Shown: in pieces, positions 1 to 5,135 of the stretch
How the letters are laid out: every line of letters starts with the position of its first letter
Position numbering within the stretch: position 1 is the stretch's first letter
Source: Candidatus Gallimonas caecicola
GTDB lineage: Bacteria > Bacillota > Clostridia > Christensenellales > Borkfalkiaceae
Assembly: GCA_904394195.1 (NCBI GenBank)
Contig: CAJFNH010000100.1
Coordinates: 1 to 5,135, forward strand
Reading direction: 5' to 3'
Length of the DNA: 5,135 nucleotides
Program-made: the position numbers and the translations under genes
Notes under the pieces: model-generated
What the model saw: only the letters and a program-made list of their open reading frames with translations
Told to the model about the DNA's origin: nothing
Databases searched by the model: none

Positions 1-1
1 G

Positions 2-856
2 GCGATGAATGAATCGGGCGCACTGATAGAGGGCGCGTTCACAAAGTGCGTCAAGGTGCGAGCAAAGCTTCCTTCGCAGATGGAGGGGCGCTACGATGTG
101 ATCTTGCTTGCCGTGAAGCAGCGCGACAATCATGCCGCGGCAGCCTTTTTACAGCCATACCTCAAGGAGGACGGGGCAATCGTCACCATTCAGAACGGCC
201 TGCCCGAACGCGGTCTGGCACAGGTGTTCGGAAAGGACCGCGTCTATGGCTGTACGCTCTCCTGGAGCGCGGAAAAGACGGCGCCCGGCATTGTGCAGGT
301 GACGAGCGATACAGGATTTCATCTGGCGCTCGGCGCCTACGGCAAGGGGGATAAACTTGACGCGATCGCCGCGCTTCTCTCGCATGCAGGCGAGCTGAAC
401 GTGGGAAACCTTGCAGAGATCCGCTTTGCAAAACTTGCGATCAACGCCTCCTTTTCCACGCTTTCAGCGCTCTCCGGACTGACATTTTACACCATCGCAA
501 AAAAATATAAAAAGCTCGCTTTGGTACTCATGCAAGAGGTATTTGCCGTTGCGCGCGCCAATGGGTGTACGCGCCTTCCGCAGAACGGACACGATCTTTT
601 TAAAGTGTTCGGCGGCAGATTTGCTGCATTTTTTCTGCCTGTCGCCATGAAAAAATATTCTCGTACCAAGTCGGGAATGCTGCGCGATATCCGTGCGGGC
701 AGGCGGTGCGACGTCGATTATGTCGCGGGCGCCGCGATCGCTGCAGGAAGAGAGGCGGGCGTTGCAACGCCCATGCTGGAACGCGCCGTGGCGCTTGTTC
801 ATGACGTTGAAAACGGGCTTGCCGAAATTGCGCCCGATACATTGAAATTGCTTTGA
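2..856 (+). CDS. panE: Ketopantoate reductase family protein (PanE/ApbA), 5' end cut by window edge
   Basis: Members reduce 2-dehydropantoate to pantoate with NADPH in the cytoplasm, a step towards coenzyme A. The reading frame is open from base 2; numbering below counts the ATG at base 5 as residue 1. Seen: the strand-and-loop VILLAVK (32-38), the QNG motif (63-65), the KLAINA segment with the presumed general acid Lys143, and a C-terminal helical domain with SGMLRDI (223-229) and CDVDYVAGA (235-243). The Rossmann strand with GxGxxG, normally at the N terminus, is absent, so about 45-50 residues should lie left of the window and the ATG at 5 is probably internal. The family is about 300 residues long. 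At the position of E. coli Glu256 this protein appears to have Asp236. The gene heads an apparent four-gene unit and ends 14 bases before gltX. No other pantothenate gene is visible, so it could be a paralogue acting on another 2-oxoacid; the family is sure, the exact substrate is not. Confidence 0.85.
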   Translation, partial: AMNESGALIEGAFTKCVKVRAKLPSQMEGRYDVILLAVKQRDNHAAAAFLQPYLKEDGAIVTIQNGLPERGLAQVFGKDRVYGCTLSWSAEKTAPGIVQVTSDTGFHLALGAYGKGDKLDAIAALLSHAGELNVGNLAEIRFAKLAINASFSTLSALSGLTFYTIAKKYKKLALVLMQEVFAVARANGCTRLPQNGHDLFKVFGGRFAAFFLPVAMKKYSRTKSGMLRDIRAGRRCDVDYVAGAAIAAGREAGVATPMLERAVALVHDVENGLAEIAPDTLKLL

Positions 857-861
857 AAAAC

Positions 862-870
862 GAGGCTCTC
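862..870 (+). promoter_or_regulatory. Ribosome binding site that decides the gltX start
   Basis: GAGG at 862-865 lies five bases before the ATG at 871. The upstream in-frame TTG at 853, which overlaps the panE stop, has no purine-rich site before it. The ATG is therefore the better start. The protein then begins MDLNLLAERLLPG, which fits the N terminus I recall for clostridial relatives. Confidence 0.65.
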
Positions 871-2514
871 ATGGATCTGAATTTACTTGCCGAACGGCTG
901 CTTCCCGGGGAATATCCGCTGCTGGAGGCTTATGAAAAACAGTACCCGCCGCGCGATTTACCCAAAAATGCGGAAGTTACCCGCCTTGCGCCTTCGCCCA
1001 CGGGATTTATCCATCTGGGCAATCTGTTCGTTGCCATCGCCAATGAACGCATCGCGCACCGCAGCGGCGGAAAGCTCTATCTGCGCATCGAAGATACCGA
1101 CCTGAAGCGCAAGGTGGAGGGCGCCGTGGAGGCCGTCATTTCCGCACTCGACTATTTTGACATTACCTTTGATGAGGGCGCAGAGATCGGCGGCGACGAT
1201 ACCTATGGCCCCTGGTATCAGCGCCAACGCGCACAGATCTACCGGGCATATGCGAAAGAACTCATCCGCCAAGGCAGGGCGTATCCCTGTTTTTGCACGG
1301 AGGAAGAACTCTCCGCCCTGCGCGAGGAACAGACGGCGAACAAGGAAGTGACGGGCTACTACGGGAAGTATGCACGCTGCCGCGATCTGACGCAGGAGCA
1401 GATCTATGCCGCGCTCGACGCGGGCAAACCCTATGTCATCCGCCTGCGTTCGCTCGGCGACCCGACTGAAAAATTTACTTTCCACGACGAGATCAAGGGA
1501 GACGTGACGGTCACGCGCAACGACCAGGATGTGGTCATCCTCAAATCGGACGGCATCCCGACCTACCATTTCGCACACGCGGTGGACGACCATCTCATGC
1601 GCACGACGCTCGTTATCCGCGGCGAGGAATGGCTGGCGTCTCTGCCCATCCATCTGGAACTCTTTGAAGCGCTCGGTTTCCGTCCGCCCAAGTACGGTCA
1701 CAACTGTTCCCTCATGAAGATGGACGGCGGCTCCAAGCGCAAGCTCTCCAAGCGCAAAGATCCCGAACTCTCTTTGTCCTTCTACCGGCAGGAGGGGTAT
1801 CATCCCTTTGCCGTGAAGGTGTACATGCTCACGCTGCTCAATTCCGACTTTGAGGAATGGCACGCAAAATTTCCCGATAAGCCGCTGGAAGAATTTCCCT
1901 TCCGCATCGGCAAGATGAGCCGCAGCGGCGCGCTCTTCGATCTGGATAAACTCAACGATATTTCAAGAAACGAACTCTCCCGTCTTACGGTGCAGGAGAT
2001 GGCAGCTTTTCTCAAGGAATGGGCGCTTGCTTTCGGCTCGGAGGCGCAGCAGGCATATTTTGCGGATGAGGCATACCTTGCCGAGGTGCTCGCGCTCTGC
2101 ATGGGGGTGGGCGGCAAAAAGCGCCGTAAGGACTTTGTGACGGCAAAGCAGGCGATGGAGGAGATCGGTTATTTCTTCTCCGATTACGCACGAAGGGACG
2201 CATATCGCGTGAGCGATGAGACGCGCAACGCCGTTCTGGACGGTTTTCTTGCGACTTATTCCGCCGAAAACGACGCGCAGGTATGGTTTTCCAAGGTCAA
2301 GGAACTGGCAGCATCTTTGGGATATGCTGCCGAGATGCGCGACTATAAGGCAGATCCCGCCGCATACAGGGGCAATGTTTCCGACGTTGCCGAGGTGCTG
2401 CGCATCGCGGTGACCGGCCGCGCCAATTCGCCCGATCTGTGGACGATCATGCACATTCTGGGAGAAGAGCGTACCCGCGCACGCATTCTTGCCGCACGGG
2501 TGCAGACGGATTAA
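871..2514 (+). CDS. gltX: Glutamate--tRNA ligase, long clostridial form
   Basis: Class I aminoacyl-tRNA synthetase that attaches glutamate to tRNA(Glu) using ATP, in the cytoplasm; 547 residues from the ATG at 871. Seen: an N-terminal extension of about 35 residues, then VTRLAPSPTGFIHLGN with the HIGH-type signature as HLGN (48-51), the YLRIEDTDLKR strand (70-80), a C-x-C pair (Cys140, Cys142) with Cys170 that may form a zinc site, SDGIPTYHFAHAVDDHLM (226-243), GEEW (251-254), and the KMSKS-type loop KLSKR (291-295). The remainder is the helical anticodon-binding region, ending in TGRANSPDLW and a helix. Bacterial GltX is usually 470-500 residues; the extra N terminus and greater length match a clostridial subgroup. 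It is too long, and has too complete an anticodon-binding half, to be the short tRNA-modifying paralogue GluQ-RS. Many Bacillota use a non-discriminating GltX that also charges tRNA(Gln) for later amidation by GatCAB, but the sequence read here does not settle that. The gene sits between panE and thyA, apparently co-transcribed. Confidence 0.96.
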   Translation: MDLNLLAERLLPGEYPLLEAYEKQYPPRDLPKNAEVTRLAPSPTGFIHLGNLFVAIANERIAHRSGGKLYLRIEDTDLKRKVEGAVEAVISALDYFDITFDEGAEIGGDDTYGPWYQRQRAQIYRAYAKELIRQGRAYPCFCTEEELSALREEQTANKEVTGYYGKYARCRDLTQEQIYAALDAGKPYVIRLRSLGDPTEKFTFHDEIKGDVTVTRNDQDVVILKSDGIPTYHFAHAVDDHLMRTTLVIRGEEWLASLPIHLELFEALGFRPPKYGHNCSLMKMDGGSKRKLSKRKDPELSLSFYRQEGYHPFAVKVYMLTLLNSDFEEWHAKFPDKPLEEFPFRIGKMSRSGALFDLDKLNDISRNELSRLTVQEMAAFLKEWALAFGSEAQQAYFADEAYLAEVLALCMGVGGKKRRKDFVTAKQAMEEIGYFFSDYARRDAYRVSDETRNAVLDGFLATYSAENDAQVWFSKVKELAASLGYAAEMRDYKADPAAYRGNVSDVAEVLRIAVTGRANSPDLWTIMHILGEERTRARILAARVQTD

Positions 2515-2526
2515 GGAGAAAAACGG
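2512..2526 (+). promoter_or_regulatory. Strong ribosome binding site of thyA, overlapping the gltX stop
   Basis: The string TAAGGAG (2512-2518) contains the gltX stop codon TAA and a near-consensus Shine-Dalgarno site, eight bases before the thyA ATG at 2527. Ribosomes ending gltX translation would stop right on the thyA loading site, which supports co-transcription and probably translational coupling. Confidence 0.85.
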
Positions 2527-3357
2527 ATGAGCAGAGCAGACGAGATCTTTATTGCAAATTGCAGGGATATCCTGGAAAACGGCGTATGGGATACGGAGGC
2601 GAACGTGCGCCCGCACTGGGAGGACGGCACGCCTGCGCACACCATCAAAAAATTTGGCATCGTCAACCGCTACGATCTGCGCAAAGAATTTCCCATTCAG
2701 ACCATCCGCCGTTGCGCCTTCCGCTCCTGTGTGGATGAGATCCTGTGGATCTGGCAGAAAAAGAGCAACAATGTACACGACCTTCATTCCCATATCTGGG
2801 ACAGTTGGGCGGACGAGACGGGCTCCATCGGCAAGGCGTACGGTTACCAGCTCGGCAAAAAGGCGATCTATAAGGAAGGGGAATTCGACCAGGTGGACAG
2901 GGTGCTCTATGACCTGAAACATAACCCTGCCTCCCGCCGCATCCTCACCAATTTGTACAATTTTGAAGATCTGCACGAGATGCACCTCTATCCCTGTGCC
3001 TATTCGATGACCTTTAATGTCTCGGGCGATACGCTCAACGGCATCCTCAACCAGCGCTCCAATGATATGCTTACGGCAAACGGCTGGAACGTCACGCAAT
3101 ACGCCGTTCTGCTTATTATGTTCGCGCAGGTAAGCGGGCTGAAGGCGGGCGAGCTCGTGCATGTGATCGCCGATGCGCATCTCTATGACCGTCACATTCC
3201 CATCGTCAGGGAGGTCATTTCCAATGAGCCGAAGCCGGCTCCCAGACTGATCGTCGATCCCGACGTGCACGATTTTTACGACTTTACGGTGGACAGTTTC
3301 CGCCTGGAAAATTACGAATACACGTCGCTTGCGGCAAAGATCCCGGTGGCGATATGA
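2527..3357 (+). CDS. thyA: Thymidylate synthase, ThyA family (B. subtilis ThyA / phi3T type)
   Basis: Converts dUMP to dTMP with methylene-tetrahydrofolate as methyl donor and reductant, releasing dihydrofolate. The protein is 276 residues, the usual length. By alignment from memory with E. coli ThyA: Arg48 for phosphate binding, Glu71 in the DEILWIW helix, the phosphate-binding pair Arg137-Arg138 in NPASRR, nucleophile Cys157 in LYPCAYS, QRSND (176-180) with Arg177 and Asp180, Asn188 for uracil recognition, His218 and Tyr220 in AHLYDRH for ribose, and the conserved C-terminal PVAI. All main catalytic residues are present and the chain is complete. The residue after the nucleophile is Ala, where E. 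coli has His. Stretches such as DGTPAHT, LWIWQKKSN, AYGYQLGKK and VHDFYDFT resemble the B. subtilis ThyA / phage phi3T branch. It overlaps folA by four bases, and folA regenerates the tetrahydrofolate consumed here. It is not the flavin-dependent ThyX. Confidence 0.97.
   Translation: MSRADEIFIANCRDILENGVWDTEANVRPHWEDGTPAHTIKKFGIVNRYDLRKEFPIQTIRRCAFRSCVDEILWIWQKKSNNVHDLHSHIWDSWADETGSIGKAYGYQLGKKAIYKEGEFDQVDRVLYDLKHNPASRRILTNLYNFEDLHEMHLYPCAYSMTFNVSGDTLNGILNQRSNDMLTANGWNVTQYAVLLIMFAQVSGLKAGELVHVIADAHLYDRHIPIVREVISNEPKPAPRLIVDPDVHDFYDFTVDSFRLENYEYTSLAAKIPVAI
3345..3353 (+). promoter_or_regulatory. Weak ribosome binding site and ATGA coupling junction of folA
   Basis: GGTGG (3345-3349) lies four bases before the folA ATG at 3354, a modest Shine-Dalgarno match inside the last codons of thyA. 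The start overlaps the thyA stop as ATGA (3354-3357). The weak site with an overlapping stop suggests that folA is mainly translated by ribosomes terminating on thyA. Confidence 0.55.
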
Positions 3358-3851
3358 GGGCGATCTTTCACGCTGACAGGGAGTGGGGCATCGGAAAGGG
3401 GAACGATCTCATGTTCCGTCTGCCCCTCGATATGAAATTCTTTCGGGAAACAACGGCCGGGAAAGTCGTTGTGATGGGGCTGAACACCCTGCGCTCCTTT
3501 CCGGGCGGCAAACCGCTCAAAGGGCGCACGAACATCGTGCTCTGCCCCGATGATGTAGAGGAAGATGTCATCACCGTCCATTCTCTCGACGAGTTGCTCG
3601 CGCAGGTCAAACAATATCCTGCGGACGATGTGTTCGTCATCGGTGGGGCGAGCGTGTATCGCCTGCTTATTCCCTACTGCACGCAGGTGCTCGTTACCCG
3701 TGTGGACGCCGTCGGCGGGGCGGACACCTTCGTGCCCGATCTGGATGCGGACGGGAATTTTGAGCTCGTGCAAAAGAGTGCGCCCGTTTCAGACAATGGC
3801 TACACGATTTTTTTCTGTACCTATGAAAATAAGGCGCCAAAGCCGTTCTGA
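3354..3851 (+). CDS. folA: Dihydrofolate reductase
   Basis: Reduces dihydrofolate to tetrahydrofolate with a nicotinamide cofactor; target of trimethoprim in bacteria. The protein is 165 residues, typical of chromosomal enzymes. Seen: WGIGKGNDL (11-19) forming the Met20-type loop, the catalytic acid Asp26 in LPLDMKFF, the MGLNTLRSF segment (41-49), PLKGRTNIVL with Arg58 at the place of E. coli Arg57 that binds the folate glutamate, the cofactor motif VIGGASVYR (95-103), and the Thr-rich ADTFVPDLD strand (123-131). Phe21 stands where E. coli has Trp22. Positions matching the E. coli NADPH 2'-phosphate pocket (Arg44, His45, Ser63, Ser64) read Leu43, Asn44, Cys64 and Pro65, which is unusual. The start overlaps the thyA stop, the classic thyA-folA pairing in which FolA recycles the product of ThyA. 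It is the last gene of the unit; its stop runs directly into a terminator. Confidence 0.95.
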   Translation: MRAIFHADREWGIGKGNDLMFRLPLDMKFFRETTAGKVVVMGLNTLRSFPGGKPLKGRTNIVLCPDDVEEDVITVHSLDELLAQVKQYPADDVFVIGGASVYRLLIPYCTQVLVTRVDAVGGADTFVPDLDADGNFELVQKSAPVSDNGYTIFFCTYENKAPKPF

Positions 3852-3874
3852 TTGCCCTGCGGGGCAATTTTTTT
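3851..3874 (+). terminator. Rho-independent terminator after folA
   Basis: A perfect 7-base-pair stem (ATTGCCC at 3851-3857 with GGGCAAT at 3862-3868) closes a four-base loop TGCG and is followed by an unbroken run of seven T (3868-3874). The stem begins on the final A of the folA stop codon. It should end the panE-gltX-thyA-folA transcript and insulate bipA from it. Confidence 0.92.
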
Positions 3875-3895
3875 CGTAAGGAAGGGTAAATTTTC

Positions 3896-3924
3896 TTGCG
3901 AAAAGCGGACAAAAGTATTACAAT
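3896..3924 (+). promoter_or_regulatory. Sigma-A-type promoter of typA/bipA
   Basis: The -35 box TTGCGA (3896-3901) matches consensus TTGACA at four of six bases, and the -10 box TACAAT (3919-3924) matches TATAAT at five of six. The spacer is exactly 17 bases. Transcription should start near 3930-3932, giving a leader of about 26 bases. It lies just after the folA terminator and in an AT-richer stretch than its surroundings, as expected for the only promoter needed in the window. Confidence 0.75.
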
Positions 3925-3933
3925 AGCTTTTCG
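3899..3933 (+). repeat. 8-base inverted repeat bracketing the bipA promoter, possible operator
   Basis: CGAAAAGC (3899-3906) and GCTTTTCG (3926-3933) are perfect reverse complements separated by 19 bases. The left arm overlaps the last three bases of the -35 box and the right arm covers the expected transcription start. A protein bound to both arms could block RNA polymerase. The arms do not match a regulator site I recognise, and an inverted repeat of this length can arise by chance in a region this size. Confidence 0.4.
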
Positions 3934-3946
3934 GATACACAAATAC

Positions 3947-3956
3947 AGAGGCCAAT
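3947..3956 (+). promoter_or_regulatory. Ribosome binding site of typA/bipA
   Basis: AGAGG (3947-3951) lies five bases before the ATG at 3957. The position and the immediate match of the following codons to the BipA N terminus (MIREDLRNIAIIAHVDHGKT) fix the start. Confidence 0.75.
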
Positions 3957-5135
3957 ATGATCAGAGAAGATTTACGCAACATTGCCATCATCGCCCACGT
4001 CGACCACGGTAAGACGACGCTGGTCGATCAGATGCTCAAACAGGCGGGAACGTTCCGCGAGAATCAGGTCGTGGAGGAGCGTGTGATGGATTCGGGCGCG
4101 CTCGAGCGGGAGCGCGGAATCACCATTCTTGCCAAAAATACTTCCATACACTACAAGGGCGTCAAGATCAACATTGTGGATACGCCCGGACATGCCGATT
4201 TCTCGGGCGAAGTGGAGCGTGTGCTCAAGATGGTCTCCGGCGTGCTCATCCTTGTGGACGCCGCGGAGGGCCCTATGCCGCAGACGCGCTTTGTCACGCA
4301 GAAGGCGCTTGAGATGGGGCTTCGCCTCATCATCGTCGTCAACAAGATCGACCGTCCCGACGCGCGCGTCAAGGAGGTCATAGACGAGGTGCTCGAGCTT
4401 CTGATGGATCTCGACGCTTCCGACGATCAGCTGGAAAGTCCCTTTGTGTTCTGTTCGGGCAGGGACGGCACTTCATCGCTCGATGAAAATGAAAAGGGTA
4501 CCGACCTTACGCCCCTCTTTGATATGATCTTGTCCCATTTTCCGCCCATGGAGATGGATGAAAAGGGGGCTTTGCAGATCCTTGTCTCTTCCATCGACTA
4601 CAACGACTACGTCGGCAGGATCGGCATCGGCAGGATCGAGCGGGGTGTTGCAAAGCAGAATGCCGATGTTACCGTTTGTAATTACAATCATCCGGAGGTC
4701 TCTTTGCGCGGGAAGATCGTCAACCTTTATGAGATCGAAGGGCTCAACCGCGTTCCGTGTGAAAGCGCCGCTGCGGGCGATATCGTATGTTTTTCCGGGC
4801 TGGAAAAGATCAACATCGGCGATACCGTCTGCGCTTCCGATCATGTGGAGCCGGTTGCGTTCGTCCGGATCTCCGATCCTACGGTCGAGATGATCTTTTC
4901 CGTCAATGATTCTCCGTTTGCCGGGAAGGAGGGGAAATTTGTCACGACCCGTCATCTGCGCGACAGACTTTACCGCGAACTCCTGCGCGACGTCTCGCTG
5001 CGCGTGGAAGATACCGATTCGACGGATGCTTTTCGTGTGAGCGGCAGGGGGGAGATGCACCTCTCCATTCTGATCGAGACGATGCGCCGCGAGGGCTATG
5101 AGTTCCAGGTGAGTTCGCCCAAGGTGCTCTATCGC
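3957..5135 (+). CDS. typA: Translational GTPase TypA/BipA, 3' end cut by window edge
   Basis: Ribosome-associated GTPase of the EF-G/LepA superfamily, linked to 50S subunit assembly and to stress and cold adaptation. The frame is open for 393 codons to the right edge, about two thirds of the usual 605-615 residues. Seen: P-loop AHVDHGKT (13-20), switch I RERGITI (51-57), DTPGH (75-79), NKID (129-132), and the G5 region FCSGRDG (165-171), where many members have SA rather than SG. A beta-barrel domain II follows from about 203 (ALQILVSSIDYNDYVGRIGIGRI), then an EF-G-like domain III from about 308 with NDSPFAGKEGKF (317-328) and SGRGEMHLSILIETMRREGYE (362-382). The segment from NDSPFAGKEGKF through SGRGEMHLS is characteristic of BipA and separates it from LepA, EF-G and TetM-type protection proteins. 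The C-terminal ribosome-binding domains lie outside the window. It has its own promoter, after the folA terminator, and so is probably transcribed separately from the genes to its left. Confidence 0.96.
   Translation, partial: MIREDLRNIAIIAHVDHGKTTLVDQMLKQAGTFRENQVVEERVMDSGALERERGITILAKNTSIHYKGVKINIVDTPGHADFSGEVERVLKMVSGVLILVDAAEGPMPQTRFVTQKALEMGLRLIIVVNKIDRPDARVKEVIDEVLELLMDLDASDDQLESPFVFCSGRDGTSSLDENEKGTDLTPLFDMILSHFPPMEMDEKGALQILVSSIDYNDYVGRIGIGRIERGVAKQNADVTVCNYNHPEVSLRGKIVNLYEIEGLNRVPCESAAAGDIVCFSGLEKINIGDTVCASDHVEPVAFVRISDPTVEMIFSVNDSPFAGKEGKFVTTRHLRDRLYRELLRDVSLRVEDTDSTDAFRVSGRGEMHLSILIETMRREGYEFQVSSPKVLYR

Noticed and set aside
5..7. ATG at base 5 as the true start of the PanE-like gene
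   Set aside because: The frame is open to the left edge and the N-terminal GxGxxG Rossmann strand is missing, so the start should lie outside the window.
958..1863. Open frame of 301 codons on the minus strand inside gltX
   Set aside because: It is a mirror of the well-conserved catalytic half of gltX, with no recognisable protein features.
871..2514. Reading gltX as GluQ-RS (tRNA-modifying paralogue)
   Set aside because: GluQ-RS is about 300 residues and lacks the anticodon-binding half; this protein has 547 residues with a full C-terminal region.
1963..3270. Long open frame of 435 codons on the minus strand across gltX and thyA
   Set aside because: It runs antisense to two clearly conserved genes, spans their junction, and its translation shows no domain I recognise. 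Long antisense frames are expected in this codon usage.
3852..3956. Riboswitch, T-box or small RNA between folA and bipA
   Set aside because: After the terminator and promoter only about 26 bases of leader remain before the bipA ATG, too short for a riboswitch, and no T-box or tRNA-like structure is visible.
4612..4640. Short direct repeat GGCAGGATCG, twice within bipA
   Set aside because: It encodes the conserved GRIGIGRI turn of BipA domain II, so it follows from the protein sequence and is not a DNA element.
3957..5135. Reading the GTPase as a tetracycline ribosome protection protein, EF-G or LepA
   Set aside because: The N terminus, the NDSPFAGKEGKF motif and the SGRGEMHLSILIETMRREGYE segment are those of BipA/TypA.

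Overview
The window is a compact, ordinary stretch of bacterial chromosome with five protein genes, all on the + strand. G+C is in the mid-50s percent by eye (one 60-base sample gave 55%). The proteins point to a low-to-mid-GC Gram-positive anaerobe of the Bacillota, most likely class Clostridia. The best clues are the long, roughly 550-residue clostridial form of glutamyl-tRNA synthetase, a thymidylate synthase of the Bacillus subtilis ThyA / phage phi3T type, and a clostridial-looking dihydrofolate reductase. This placement rests on remembered family features, not on a search, and I cannot name a genus.

Layout: bases 2-856 hold the 3' three quarters or more of a ketopantoate reductase family gene (PanE/ApbA), cut by the left edge. 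A 14-base gap leads to gltX (871-2514). Its stop codon is part of the ribosome binding site of thyA (2527-3357), whose stop overlaps the start of folA (3354-3851) in an ATGA junction. No terminator lies between these four genes, so they look like one transcription unit whose promoter is left of the window. It ends at a clean intrinsic terminator (3851-3874) that begins on the last base of the folA stop codon.

The only real intergenic region (3852-3956, 105 bases) then carries a good sigma-A-type promoter (-35 at 3896-3901, -10 at 3919-3924, 17-base spacer). A perfect 8-base inverted repeat brackets it. The promoter drives typA/bipA (3957 to the right edge), a translational GTPase cut after 393 codons.

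Functionally, thyA and folA form one cycle: ThyA makes dTMP and turns methylene-tetrahydrofolate into dihydrofolate, and FolA reduces that back to tetrahydrofolate. GltX and BipA serve translation, and the PanE-like enzyme would supply pantoate for coenzyme A if it is a true ketopantoate reductase. I found no mobile element, CRISPR array, RNA gene, broken gene or unknown system. The points worth a second look are the operator-like dyad on the bipA promoter, an unusual NADPH 2'-phosphate pocket in FolA, and a Glu-to-Asp change at a catalytic position of the PanE-like protein.
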